A DNA stretch of 64,000 nucleotides from RGIG5952 sp045627605 (GCA_045627605.1 JAZQOA010000086.1:1-64000); one strand, 5' to 3'; positions 16,727 to 26,157 are shown, counted from the stretch's first letter. Program-made: numbers and translations. The notes: generated by a model not told the origin, from the sequence alone.

Positions 16727-19159
16727 CTAAAACCCCACGGCCTTGCGCGGGGTCTCGGCGTCGCCAACAGGGGCGAGCTTGAGTTTCGCCGACGCTTCGT
16801 CGCGCAAGGCGGCGAGGCGAACCGCGTTGCCCGCCTCCCCCGTGTAGTAGAGGCGCTGGCGGACGGTGCGGAAATCGCCGGGCGCGAGCATCTTGATCTT
16901 GTCAAGTTCCCGCGCCTCGTCCTCGGTGAGCGCCGTCTTGAAGTAGCGCTCGAAGAAAAGGCGTTTGCCTTCGTCCGTGAGGTAGCCGAACTCCACCTTG
17001 AAGGTGAAGCGGCGCAACACCGCCTGGTCAAGCGAGGCCGTGAAATTGGTCGCGCAAACGAGGACGCCCTTGAAATTCTCCATGCGCTGGAGGATTTCGT
17101 TGACTTGCGTGACCTCCCACGAATGCCGGGCGTCGCCTCTTGACCTGAGGAAACTGTCGACCTCGTCGAGAAAGAGGATTTCGCCCATGTCCTCCGCGCA
17201 TTCGAAGGCGGAGCGGATATTGGCCTCGGTCGCGCCGACGTATTTCGAGACGAGGTCCGAGACCGAAAGCGCGCGCACCTTGCGGCCGAGCTTCTCGCCG
17301 AGGAACTTCACGAACTCCGTCTTGCCGCAGCCGGCGGGGCCGCTGAGAAGGATGTTCATGCGCGGCGCGTCGACGCCGTCATCCGCCTTGTCGTCGTCGC
17401 TCTCGCCGCCCAGGCGTTCGAGGTGTTTCGAGCAGGCGCCGATAATGCTTTCAAGCCCCGTGGAGGACTTGATGTTGAGACCGTCGAGGATGTAGCCGCG
17501 CGAAACGGTTGAATCCCCATCCTCGCCGCAGGCAAGCCCCATGAGCTTCGCGTGGTTTTCGAGGAGGGCCGCCATCGTCTTGAATGGTTCAGCCGCCTTC
17601 CCGGCGTCGAGCATTGCCTTGAAATTCTCGGAGCAACGCGAAATTGCGCCGGCGCTCACCGCGTACTTCGCGGCAAAGTCCGAGATTTCGGCGTCCGTGA
17701 AGACGCCTTCGAGCTTGTGGAGCTTGATGTTGTTGCACCAGATTTTCTCACGCTCGGCCTTGCCAATGGGCTTGAAGCCCATGGCGAAGTCGAATCGGCG
17801 GCGCGTGGAGCGCGACAGTTCCTCTGCCGGGAGGTTGGTGATGAAAAACATCGTGCTCTTCGCGCGGTCCAGCACGTTGTTCAGCATGTTGGAGGAGCCG
17901 TAGGCGAGCAATTCGTCCGCCTCGTCCACCACGACGAGGTATTTCGCGGGGTCTGCGAAACGGCGGTTGCAGATCGCGATGTTGCCGAACCGCCCCTCGG
18001 GTTTTGAGGAGCGTCCCCCGTTGCCGGCTTTGGCGTCGATCGGGACGATGACCTCCTGCAGCCCGAGGCGGCGCGCGACCGCATGGGACAGCGAGGTCTT
18101 GCCCGCCCCCGGCACGCCATGGAGGAGCACGTTGACGCCCCTGTGCGCCCCCTGGGCCTCGATCAGCGCGCAGAGTTGGTCGGTCTCCTCGCGAATCTTC
18201 TTCGAGAAATATTCCATGGGGAGGACATCGCCCTCGTAGAAGTGGAAGAAGAGATCGCCGATGGGCCGGGAGAAAAGCCCCCCGATGAAGCCCCTGACGC
18301 GCTCGTCGATCTCCATGTCGTAGTCGACGAACCCGTAGGTGGCGAGAAGGGAGTCTTCACACACCTCGGCGCGGATGGCGGATGGCGAGACGTCCAGGGC
18401 CGATGCCATAAAATCAAGATAGATGCTCTTGTTGATGTTGCTGTGGATCGGCGGGGTGTCGAGATAGTCAATCCATTGGCACTCGCCTCCCTCCACGAGG
18501 TAGGAAAAGACGAGAATGTCTATCTGCAGGGGGCTGAGTTTGACGAATTTCGCCAACTGGCGGATGTTCCTGAGGGTGCTGTCGCCGCGACGCGACGCCG
18601 CCAAAGTCGAAAGTTCACGCCCGATGCGGTCGGCCATCGACTCCCTGAACCCGTCCAGGTCGCTGGTGTTGGACCAGATTGCCGCGAGGACGTCCGCCAC
18701 ATCCCTGGTTTCGTCCTGGAAAAGGGTCGCGGTTCCTTCGTCAAGGTCGAAACACAGCTGTTTGCATTCCTTTTTGCGCGGATGCCGGGGGTCGGAATCG
18801 AAGAAGAAGTCCTCTACGTCCTCGTCACTGGGCGCCCGACGCACGCCGCGCGAGTGGGGGGTGACGGATTTCTTGTCGAAATAGGGACAGGGCTTTCCAC
18901 CTTCAGGCGCGAGGCCGTGGCCATCGAGACCGTCGGCCTTGAAAGCCGGGGCGCAAACCTCCTCGGCCTCCCCGACGTCCTTGAGTATTTTTGCGAAATC
19001 CTTGAACAGGTGAATGCCAACTTCGTTTTGGTCGGCGTCAAGCACGTAGTTGCGCATGAATTCAAGGTTCTTCCGCTTCAAGTAGGCTGAAGCACCCTTG
19101 TTCGATGCGCTTTTTGCGCGGGTATGGCGACGGTATCTGCTGACTGGACGGGGTATCAT
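16727..19159 (-). CDS. tandem AAA+ ATPase
   Basis: 810 aa from ATG 19159 (AAAGGAG upstream). A basic N-terminus and an acidic regulatory region to about 330 precede two AAA modules. The first has Walker A GVPGAGKTS (about 350), Walker B LVVVDEADEL and STRRRFDF with possible arginine fingers. The second has GPAGCGKTE (about 590), ILFLDEVDSF and LDQAVLRRF. Both modules look catalytically complete, so this is a Cdc48-like double-ring layout without the p97 N-domain. Substrate unknown; it probably remodels or unfolds proteins in the cytoplasm. It is convergent with the subtilase gene, 8 nt apart. Confidence 0.85.
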   Translation of the reverse strand: MIPRPVSRYRRHTRAKSASNKGASAYLKRKNLEFMRNYVLDADQNEVGIHLFKDFAKILKDVGEAEEVCAPAFKADGLDGHGLAPEGGKPCPYFDKKSVTPHSRGVRRAPSDEDVEDFFFDSDPRHPRKKECKQLCFDLDEGTATLFQDETRDVADVLAAIWSNTSDLDGFRESMADRIGRELSTLAASRRGDSTLRNIRQLAKFVKLSPLQIDILVFSYLVEGGECQWIDYLDTPPIHSNINKSIYLDFMASALDVSPSAIRAEVCEDSLLATYGFVDYDMEIDERVRGFIGGLFSRPIGDLFFHFYEGDVLPMEYFSKKIREETDQLCALIEAQGAHRGVNVLLHGVPGAGKTSLSHAVARRLGLQEVIVPIDAKAGNGGRSSKPEGRFGNIAICNRRFADPAKYLVVVDEADELLAYGSSNMLNNVLDRAKSTMFFITNLPAEELSRSTRRRFDFAMGFKPIGKAEREKIWCNNIKLHKLEGVFTDAEISDFAAKYAVSAGAISRCSENFKAMLDAGKAAEPFKTMAALLENHAKLMGLACGEDGDSTVSRGYILDGLNIKSSTGLESIIGACSKHLERLGGESDDDKADDGVDAPRMNILLSGPAGCGKTEFVKFLGEKLGRKVRALSVSDLVSKYVGATEANIRSAFECAEDMGEILFLDEVDSFLRSRGDARHSWEVTQVNEILQRMENFKGVLVCATNFTASLDQAVLRRFTFKVEFGYLTDEGKRLFFERYFKTALTEDEARELDKIKMLAPGDFRTVRQRLYYTGEAGNAVRLAALRDEASAKLKLAPVGDAETPRKAVGF

Positions 19160-19346
19160 AGTTGTTTTTCTCCTTTGAAGTGATATCAACTGCCGGCGAA
19201 CACCGGTCTTTCCTAACGGCTGTAATGATACCGGGTTTTTGAAAAAAGGAAAGCCGCCGGGGAACCGGCGCGACCTGCGTCATCCCAACGCCATCGTCCC
19301 CGTCCCCGGCGACGGCAACGCAGATTCACGGACGCCGCTTTGAATA

Positions 19347-19355
19347 TGTTATAAT
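19347..19355 (+). promoter_or_regulatory. extended -10 promoter of the LysM lipoprotein gene
   Basis: TGTTATAAT followed by eight bases and the ATG at 19364; start point expected at or next to the initiation codon. Confidence 0.65.
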
Positions 19356-19363
19356 AATAGGTT

Positions 19364-19954
19364 ATGAAAAAGGAAATTTTAAGCATTGCCGGCGCAGCGC
19401 TCGCGGCAGTTGTCTTCTCCGGTTGCGAGACGATGTACTCGGGCAACGGCTTCAACCAGCGCAAGGCCCAGCGCGACCAGGCCGTCATCCAGCAGGAGAT
19501 GGAGCGGCGCCAGGTACAGCAAGACGCGCAGTCCGCCCGTCTGGCCGCGCAGTCCGCGGAATCGCGGCTCGACCAGATCGACATGCGCGTGGATCGGCTT
19601 GAGGATGCATCGCGGGCGACATCGTGGGCGACGATTTCAGACGTCGAGGCCCTTCGCCGCGAAAACCAGGAGCTTCGCGCGGCGCTTGCCGATGCCCGCG
19701 CCGAGCACGAACGCCTCCGTTCCGAGATCATCGGCAACGTGCAGGGCCTCCTCAAGGAGCAGCAGAAGCGCAACACCCCGCCCCCCGCCCCGCAGCCCAA
19801 GCCGCAGACCGGCTACGAGCACAAGGTGGAGTCTGGGCAGACGCTTTCCGCGATCGCGCAGGCCTACGGCGTCTCGGTCCAGAAGATCAAGGACGCCAAC
19901 GGGCTCAAGAACGACGTGATCCGCGTTGGCCAGACGCTTTTCATCCCCGATTGA
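19364..19954 (+). CDS. LysM-domain lipoprotein
   Basis: 196 aa. A lipoprotein signal peptide ends at VVFSGC with the lipidated Cys at residue 21. A long coiled coil (about 33-125; heptads rich in Gln, Arg, Glu, Leu) and a Pro-rich linker (PPPAPQPKPQ) lead to one LysM domain at 148-196 (YEHKVESGQTLSAIAQAYGV...VIRVGQTLFIPD). It should be outer-membrane-anchored and bind peptidoglycan, acting as an envelope spacer or as a scaffold for cell-wall enzymes. Overall layout is similar to division or envelope-integrity lipoproteins but no exact orthologue is assigned. Confidence 0.88.
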   Translation: MKKEILSIAGAALAAVVFSGCETMYSGNGFNQRKAQRDQAVIQQEMERRQVQQDAQSARLAAQSAESRLDQIDMRVDRLEDASRATSWATISDVEALRRENQELRAALADARAEHERLRSEIIGNVQGLLKEQQKRNTPPPAPQPKPQTGYEHKVESGQTLSAIAQAYGVSVQKIKDANGLKNDVIRVGQTLFIPD

Positions 19955-20008
19955 GAAACGGGGGCGCCCCCGCCTTTGGCGGCGGCAGTTTGACGACCAG
20001 GGACGACC

Positions 20009-21838
20009 ATGGCGAAGAAACGGAATTACATTGGAAAGACCGTCGGGGTCGTTGAGCCGAAGACAATGCGGCTCGACCTTCCCGAAGGCGGCTTCAAACT
20101 CGAACGAGGCGGCACGCTGCCGGAAATCACGGTAGCCTACGAGATGTGCGGTCTTATCCGCGAGGAGATGGACAACGTCGTCTTCGTCTGCCACGCCCTG
20201 ACGGGCGACGCGCACGTCGCCGGCATCGTCCCCGGGCAGGATGAGCCCAGCGGCTGGTGGGAGGGCATGGTCGGTTCCGGGCGCGGCATCGACACCGACA
20301 AGTACTGCGTCGTCTGCGCCAACATCCTCGGCGGCTGCCGAGGGACGACGGGGCCAAGCTCGATCAATCCCGCGACGGGAAAGCCCTACGGATCGGCCTT
20401 CCCCGAAATTACAATCCGCGACATCGTCAAAGTCCACCGCATGCTCCTCAAGCAGCTCGGGGTGGAAAAAGTTTTCGCGGCCATCGGCGGCAGTTTCGGC
20501 GGCATGCAGGTCCTCGACTGGGCCGTCGAGGAACCGGACTCCCTTGAAAACGCGCTCGTCATCGCCTCCGCACCGGCCCTCAGCACCCAGGCCCTGGCCT
20601 TCGACATCATCGGCCGACGCGCCATCACGCGCGACCCGTCGTGGCAGCACGGCGACTACTACGCCTCCGAAACCGCCCCCGACGGCGGCCTTGGCCAAGC
20701 CCGCCGCATCGCCCACATCACCTACCTTTCCGACGAACTCATGACCGACAAGTTCGGCCGCGAACGCCGTCCGGAATGGCTCGCCGCCGGCGAGGATTTC
20801 CTCGCCCGGGCGAAGCGCGACTTCCGCACCACCTTCCAGATCGAGAGCTACCTCGACCACCAGGCGCAGACCTTCGTGCGGCGCTTCGACGCCAACTCCT
20901 ACCTTCACATCACGCGCGCGATGGACGAATTCGACCTCGCCGAGCGCCACTCGTCGCTCAAGCAGGCCTTTTCGCGGATTACGGCCAAGGTGATGTTCGC
21001 CTCGCTTTCGGGCGACTGGCTCTTCACGCCCGAACAATCAGAGGCCATGGCGGGCACCATGCTCGAGCTCGGCAAACCCGTCACCTACTTCAACCTCGAG
21101 GCCCCCGCAGGCCACGACGCCTTCCTCACCCACATCGACCAGCTCCTGCCGGCGATCAGCGCCTTCCTCGCCAACGGCAGGCCCTGCGAACGCCCGGCCG
21201 ACGAGCTCGAACCGGCCAAGGAAAAAGCCTACGCCGCGATCACGGACATGGTCGAGCCCGGCTCGCGCGTCCTTGACATCGGCTGCGCCAGGGGCCGGCT
21301 CCTCCGCATCCTGCGCGAAAAGAAAAACGCCTCCGGCATCGGCCTCGACATCGCCTTCGCGCCCGCACTTGAAGCCCTCGGTCGCGGAAACAACGTGATT
21401 CTCGACGATTTGCGCGCCGGTTCGGGGGCCGACGACGCCGAAAACTTCTTCCTCATCCCCGACGACTCCTTCGACACCGTCGTCCTCAGCGAAACGCTGC
21501 AGGTCATGAAGCGTCCGCTCAAAGTGCTGCAGGAAGGACTGCGCATCGCGAAAAGCGTTATCGTCACCTTCCCCAATTTCGGCTACCTGACGACGCGCGC
21601 GCAGCTTTTCTTCTCCGGCCACATGCCCGTCGACGAGCATTTGCCGAGCGAGTGGTACGACACCGCCAACATCCACCTCTTCACGCTCCAGGACTTCATC
21701 AACCTCTGCGCGAAAAACAACATCGCCATCCGCAAGGTCGTCCCCAACTCCGAGTCGCCGCTTGGCCGCCTTCTCATCAAGATGGGCCACCCCAACCTCG
21801 GCGCCGAGCACCTCATCGTCAAAGTCGAAAGAATGTAG
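20009..21838 (+). CDS. metX: homoserine O-acetyltransferase MetX fused to MetW
   Basis: 609 aa. Residues 1-390 are an alpha/beta-hydrolase-fold homoserine acyltransferase: GGSFGGMQ with Ser162, Asp336 in SLSGDW and His369 in PAGHDAF. It transfers an acyl group (acetyl or succinyl; specificity not readable here) to homoserine for methionine synthesis. Residues 405-609 are MetW: a SAM-methyltransferase-like domain with VLDIGCARGRLL, SFDTVVLSETLQ and SVIVTFPNFGYLTTRAQLFF. MetX and MetW are usually separate adjacent genes; here they are one reading frame. The downstream cysE-type gene starts 22 nt later, so sulfur amino-acid genes are grouped. Confidence 0.93.
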   Translation: MAKKRNYIGKTVGVVEPKTMRLDLPEGGFKLERGGTLPEITVAYEMCGLIREEMDNVVFVCHALTGDAHVAGIVPGQDEPSGWWEGMVGSGRGIDTDKYCVVCANILGGCRGTTGPSSINPATGKPYGSAFPEITIRDIVKVHRMLLKQLGVEKVFAAIGGSFGGMQVLDWAVEEPDSLENALVIASAPALSTQALAFDIIGRRAITRDPSWQHGDYYASETAPDGGLGQARRIAHITYLSDELMTDKFGRERRPEWLAAGEDFLARAKRDFRTTFQIESYLDHQAQTFVRRFDANSYLHITRAMDEFDLAERHSSLKQAFSRITAKVMFASLSGDWLFTPEQSEAMAGTMLELGKPVTYFNLEAPAGHDAFLTHIDQLLPAISAFLANGRPCERPADELEPAKEKAYAAITDMVEPGSRVLDIGCARGRLLRILREKKNASGIGLDIAFAPALEALGRGNNVILDDLRAGSGADDAENFFLIPDDSFDTVVLSETLQVMKRPLKVLQEGLRIAKSVIVTFPNFGYLTTRAQLFFSGHMPVDEHLPSEWYDTANIHLFTLQDFINLCAKNNIAIRKVVPNSESPLGRLLIKMGHPNLGAEHLIVKVERM

Positions 21839-21860
21839 CGTCCGCGACGCCCCTACGCCA

Positions 21861-22745
21861 ATGGAAAAATGGATTGAAAAGCGCCTCGACGCCCTCGTGA
21901 GGGAACTTTCCCCGTGCAGGGACTGCCCCGTGGCCAACACCGTCAGGTTCATGAACCTCCCCGGGCAGCGCGCCATCGTCGAAACCCTCGAGCAATTCAT
22001 CTCGATTCTCTTCCCCGGCTGCCATGGCACGGGCCCCGTCGACGACACGGGCGGCGAACACGCGGCAACCAGCGGCAACATCGCCGCGGCCGCCTTGCGC
22101 CTCGCCGACCAGGCCGCGCGCGCCTTCGCCTACTACGACTGCCGGAAAACCTCGTGCGACCTCTGCCGCGAATGCAAAGCCAAGGCCGAGGAGGCGGTCG
22201 GCAAATTGCTCGACGCACTCCCCGAAGTCCGCAAGACGCTCGAGGAGGACATCCTCGCCGCCTACGAAGGCGACCCCGCCGCCAAGTCCACGATGGAAAT
22301 CGTGATGAGCTACCCGGGGCTTCTCGCAATCACCATCCACCGCATCGCGCACGAACTCTATGCCGCCGGACTGCCGCTGATCCCGCGCGTGATGAGCGAA
22401 TACGCCCACTCGAAAACCGGGATCGACATCCACCCCGGCGCGACCATCGGCCCCGGCTTCTTCATCGACCACGGGACAGGCGTAGTCATCGGTGAAACCT
22501 GCACGATCGGCCGGCACGTCAAGCTCTACCAGGGCGTCACACTCGGCGCGCGGTCCTTCGCGAAGAATCCCGACGGCACCTTGGTCAAGGGCCTCAAGCG
22601 CCACCCTGACGTCGAGGACGACGTCGTCATCTACGCGGGCGCCACGGTGCTGGGCGGCGAAACCGTCATCGGCAGGGGCTCGGTCATCGGCGCCAGCGTT
22701 TGGGTCACCTCCTCCGTTCCGCCCGGTTCGCGTGTGCTGAAATAG
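21861..22745 (+). CDS. cysE: serine O-acetyltransferase with cysteine-rich N-terminal region
   Basis: 294 aa. The C-terminal half is a left-handed beta-helix acetyltransferase: HPGATIGPGFFIDHGTGVVIGET and KLYQGVTLGA, with the catalytic His in DHG. It makes O-acetylserine from serine and acetyl-CoA for cysteine synthesis. The helical N-terminal part (about 1-150) carries seven cysteines (19, 22, 54, 94, 99, 102, 105), including C-x2-C and C-x4-C-x2-C-x2-C clusters, not usual for CysE; these could bind metal or sense redox. cysK, the next step, lies 2.5 kb away on the opposite strand beyond a restriction-modification remnant. Confidence 0.88.
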   Translation: MEKWIEKRLDALVRELSPCRDCPVANTVRFMNLPGQRAIVETLEQFISILFPGCHGTGPVDDTGGEHAATSGNIAAAALRLADQAARAFAYYDCRKTSCDLCRECKAKAEEAVGKLLDALPEVRKTLEEDILAAYEGDPAAKSTMEIVMSYPGLLAITIHRIAHELYAAGLPLIPRVMSEYAHSKTGIDIHPGATIGPGFFIDHGTGVVIGETCTIGRHVKLYQGVTLGARSFAKNPDGTLVKGLKRHPDVEDDVVIYAGATVLGGETVIGRGSVIGASVWVTSSVPPGSRVLK

Positions 22746-23058
22746 TCCGCCTCGACGATGTACGGGATGACTGGTGCTGGGATGCCGCCGGAAGCAGTCT
22801 CCTGCTAAAGGCCCCGCTCGTTTCGACAAGCGCGATGTGGCTTGTGGAGTGCGATTTGGAATAATCGCCATTCCGGGCGGCGGGGATGAATCTCGCCGGC
22901 ATTTGACGAATGCCCTAACAAATGTTACATTTACGCGTGAAACCAATTGTGAAATCAATTTCGGTTTCAAGGCGGTTGAACATAGGTTATTAATGTTGCG
23001 CACAAAGAAAGCCAATTATGTGCTTATAACGGGAATCATAGACTTTCCCGCCCGACTC
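22746..23058. other. intergenic region between cysE and the methyltransferase gene
   Basis: 313 bp without a convincing gene. The right half (from about 22905) is markedly AT-rich compared with cysE, in keeping with imported DNA. An inverted repeat GAAACC...GGTTTC (22939-22968) encloses a smaller GAAAT/ATTTC hairpin and could terminate the leftward methyltransferase transcript. A short open frame at 22758-22865 (...WCWDAAGSSLLL...) reads like degraded coding sequence but matches nothing recognised. Confidence 0.4.
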
Positions 23059-24702
23059 TCACATCGCAAGAAGCATTTGCTCCATACGCGGCATTTTAAC
23101 AGTTCCCGCTTTCGCCAAAATTCGCTCGACTTCGGAATCCACACGATCTTGGTCTTTCGAAAAATAAAGATCAGAGAGTACGGCGACATCGGATTCCGCC
23201 AGGCTACTCAAAAATGGAATGTGCACATTGCGCAAATTCTGCGCCTGGTAGCGGATGCTCCCGCCGCGCATCTGGACGGACACCCGGCGGATCTGATCGG
23301 TCACGAACCGGCTTCGCATGATGACGCACAATGCTCGCATATTCCAAGTTTCCGATGTAATCCAATACACGTTGTGGTGAGGATAGTATCGTCCATCTTC
23401 ATCCAACGCAACATTGCCACCTTGCTGGATGTCCGGCAGCAGAAGCTTGGGCGTTGACAATACAGAATAACTTATCCGGTCAAGCGTCCTATACCATGCG
23501 TTCGGATGTTGCCGTGCGCAGTATCGGGATTTAAGCCGGTCGGCGTGGCCGTTCAGGTACGACGCGACTTTTGGATAGGCGTCCAAATCAAGCAATGCAG
23601 TATCGTCAGCGGGATCGTAAGGATTGAGGATATAGCGGTCTCGCCACCTGATGGAGCCTTCTTGAATGTCGGTTGCGGCAACAAGAGGCAAAAGGCAGCG
23701 GCGTTCCACATCGGCCACCTTCTGCACATCGACGAAGATGTCGTCGGCTCCTGACGCCACGCCTATGCCAATCCGGGTTCCCGGGGCGGACTGCTCGATT
23801 GTCGGATAGGACATCTGCACCTCCATCGCCGAGTCCCGTTCGGCGGCATCCGTTGTCAGCCAAGGCCCCCCATCGACATACCAATTGGCAAAATGGCTCA
23901 AACGACTTGACTTAGAATCCGAGCGAATGGAGCGAAGGATGTCCGGCGAGGCTTCGGCTATTGTTGTCGCAAGGGTCTCGTTTCCCCGCCGCCTGTCGAT
24001 GACAATGACAGCCGGATAAGCTGAAACATCCTCGACAAACGGCTGCGCATGTTCCATGTTCAGGTAAAGGACAACATGAAAGCCATTGGCTATGAATGAA
24101 CGGAGGCGGCGGCCATAGCTGCTTTTCGCGAAACGATTCGAACAGATGAAGGAAAACACCCCCGATGGTGAAAGCAGGGACAACGACCGCTCGACAAACG
24201 GCACATAGATATCGCAACGCTCGGAAAAGGTCACGTAACGGCGGCGGTATTCGGCCTGTTTGGCTTCGGCAATCTCGTCAAATCGGATATAAGGGGGATT
24301 GCCGACAACGACATCGAAATCCGCGGTAAACTCATGCAACAGGAAATCGCCGCAAAAAAACCATTTGTCAACAAGCCGTTCCGCAATGTCCGATGGACAT
24401 TCCGCACTCAGCAGCAGACTTCTGACAGCGCACCTTGTCGTTTCAATGTTCTTTTCGGAAATGTCGCACGCCAAAAGGAAATGGTCAAGCTCGGGTTTGT
24501 TCCAATCTGGTTTCTCGGCAATCAACTTCCCGACAACCGGAACGACAAACGCCCCTTCGCCGCAGCTTGGTTCCAGCACTCGCTTGCCGCTCCATTTGCG
24601 AAAACGCCCTGCAAGCTCAATTTCACGTAGCATGTGCGCGACAACCTCCGGGCGCGTAAACACCTCACCCGTTGCCTGAGCTTGTTTTTCCCGCTTTCTC
24701 AT
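23059..24702 (-). CDS. adenine-specific DNA methyltransferase (gamma type, PaeR7I/XhoI-like locus)
   Basis: 547 aa from ATG 24702, which overlaps the end of the restriction-enzyme remnant by 4 nt. The N-terminal catalytic domain has SAM motif I VLEPSCGEGAF (42-52) and the N6-adenine motif GNPPY (134-138), with TGEVFTRPEVVAHML at the start as in gamma-class enzymes. The C-terminal 250 residues should be the target-recognition domain. Because the partner resembles PaeR7I/XhoI, the target may be CTCGAG, but this is inference. With the nuclease damaged, it may act as an orphan methylase. It is AT-richer than cysE and cysK. Confidence 0.85.
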   Translation of the reverse strand: MRKREKQAQATGEVFTRPEVVAHMLREIELAGRFRKWSGKRVLEPSCGEGAFVVPVVGKLIAEKPDWNKPELDHFLLACDISEKNIETTRCAVRSLLLSAECPSDIAERLVDKWFFCGDFLLHEFTADFDVVVGNPPYIRFDEIAEAKQAEYRRRYVTFSERCDIYVPFVERSLSLLSPSGVFSFICSNRFAKSSYGRRLRSFIANGFHVVLYLNMEHAQPFVEDVSAYPAVIVIDRRRGNETLATTIAEASPDILRSIRSDSKSSRLSHFANWYVDGGPWLTTDAAERDSAMEVQMSYPTIEQSAPGTRIGIGVASGADDIFVDVQKVADVERRCLLPLVAATDIQEGSIRWRDRYILNPYDPADDTALLDLDAYPKVASYLNGHADRLKSRYCARQHPNAWYRTLDRISYSVLSTPKLLLPDIQQGGNVALDEDGRYYPHHNVYWITSETWNMRALCVIMRSRFVTDQIRRVSVQMRGGSIRYQAQNLRNVHIPFLSSLAESDVAVLSDLYFSKDQDRVDSEVERILAKAGTVKMPRMEQMLLAM

Positions 24703-25196
24703 GCCCTTGCCTTCAAATGGAGATAAAGCGATTTTAGAAATGCGTATGCCGTCACATTCGGTCCACCATCCCTGATTGTTTGACCATCCTTTCCGGACAC
24801 AAGCAAGGCCGTGGCATTGTAATCGCGTTCCAGCATCAGCCGCTCGCACAATATCTCGTAACGACGAAGATAGCTCGACTGCTCAAAAACCGGCAATGGG
24901 GGCAGCGTACTCTTTTGCAAGGCAACAGACCTGGTTGAGGATTCCGAATCTTCAAGGAAAAAGAAGTAGCCAAGCCAAGGCGACTCGGAAACGCCAAAAG
25001 CGCGTTCGCGATACGCCAACCAAAAATCGCGCGACACGCCCACAACCTCTTCCGAGCGATTGTTGAAATTGTTGCCAAAACTTCCGCTTTGCGATTTCAG
25101 TTCAATGGCGGCGACAAGTTTTCCGTCGCGCAAGAATACCATGCGACGCCATCGCTGACGTCTCACGCAAGTCATCCGACAAATCCCACGTAACAT
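24699..25196 (-). pseudogene. N-terminally truncated PaeR7I/XhoI-type restriction endonuclease
   Basis: An open frame of 165 codons matches the C-terminal two thirds of PaeR7I/XhoI-family enzymes: KLVAAIELKSQ, FGNNFNNRSEE, FWLAYRERAFG, PWLGYFFFLEDS and SSYLRRYEILCERLM. Family members are about 245 aa. Here roughly 80 N-terminal residues are absent, and the W-D just before the core strand, carrying a catalytic Asp, is replaced by RWRRMVF. The 5' side runs straight into the 3' end of cysK about 30 nt away. The nuclease is probably inactive; its frame remains open to the methyltransferase start. A use as a shortened protein cannot be excluded. Confidence 0.75.
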
Positions 25197-25227
25197 TCCC
25201 CGCAATCCGCCGTCACCCTGCGGGGCA

Positions 25228-26157
25228 CTACGCGAAGAGCCAAGTCGAGAGGTAGCGTTCGCCCGTGTCGGGAAGGAGCACGACGATGGTCTTGCCCTTG
25301 TACTCGGGGCGCTTTGACATTTCAAGCGCGACGTAAAGCGCGGCGCCGGACGTGATGCCAACGAGCAGGCCTTCCCGAGCGGCCGCCGCACGCGCAGCGA
25401 CACCGGCGTCCTCGGCCGAGACGGCCACGACTTCGTCGATGAGCGAACGGTCAAGCACCTTCGGGATGAAATTGGCGCCGATGCCCTGAAGGCGGTGCGG
25501 CCCGAAACGCCCCTGCGAAAGCAACGGGCTTTCATCGGGCTCGACCGCGACGATTTTCACACCGGGATTTTTGCCTCGCAAAAAGCGCGCCGCCCCCGTA
25601 AGCGTACCGCCCGTGCCGACACCGGCGACATAGGCGTCGACAACGCCCCCGGCATCCTCCCAGATTTCGGGGCCCGTCGTGCGGTAGTGAGCCTCGGCGT
25701 TGGCGGGGTTTTCAAACTGCTGGGCAATCATCGAGTTGGGAATCGAGGCGTTGAGTTCCTCGGCCTTGGCGATGGCGCCGGCCATGCCCTCCGCCCCCGG
25801 CGTGAGCACGATTTCGGCCCCGTAGGCGTTGGCGAGCTTGCGCCGCTCGACGCTCATCGTGTCGGGCATCGTGAGGATGACGTGGTAGCCGCGAATTGCC
25901 GCGACAAGCGCCAGTCCAACGCCGGTGTTGCCCGATGTAGGCTCGATAATCGTCCCGCCGGGCTTGAGGCGTCCGTCACGCTCGGCGGCGTCGACCATCG
26001 CAAGCGCAACGCGATCCTTGGCGCTTCCGCCGGGGTTGAAGAACTCGACTTTGGCGAGCACACGGGCCCCGCCCTTGTTGAGTCTTTCCGAGATTTCGAC
26101 CAGCGGGGTGCCACCGATGCATTCGAGAACCGACTTGGCTATGCGCGGCATATCCAT
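25228..26157 (-). CDS. cysK: cysteine synthase A
   Basis: 309 aa. A PLP-dependent O-acetylserine sulfhydrylase: the PLP lysine is in GGSAKDR, the substrate loop in EPTSGNTGVGLAL, the phosphate-binding loop in GVGTGGTLTGAARFL, and ITSGAAL occurs near the C-terminus. It makes cysteine from O-acetylserine and sulfide in the cytoplasm. It overlaps the end of nagB by 19 nt and lies directly before the truncated endonuclease. The intact C-terminus (LPDTGERYLSTWLF) shows that the insertion boundary lies just outside the gene. Confidence 0.95.
   Translation of the reverse strand: MDMPRIAKSVLECIGGTPLVEISERLNKGGARVLAKVEFFNPGGSAKDRVALAMVDAAERDGRLKPGGTIIEPTSGNTGVGLALVAAIRGYHVILTMPDTMSVERRKLANAYGAEIVLTPGAEGMAGAIAKAEELNASIPNSMIAQQFENPANAEAHYRTTGPEIWEDAGGVVDAYVAGVGTGGTLTGAARFLRGKNPGVKIVAVEPDESPLLSQGRFGPHRLQGIGANFIPKVLDRSLIDEVVAVSAEDAGVAARAAAAREGLLVGITSGAALYVALEMSKRPEYKGKTIVVLLPDTGERYLSTWLFA

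Noticed and set aside
22758..22865. Small gene after cysE (reading ...WCWDAAGSSLLL...)
   Set aside because: No start with ribosome site, about 35 codons, no recognisable family; treated as non-coding or debris.
25197..25535. N-terminal extension of the restriction endonuclease frame into cysK
   Set aside because: The frame stays open but encodes Arg/Ser-rich sequence antiphase to intact cysK and has no PaeR7I similarity.
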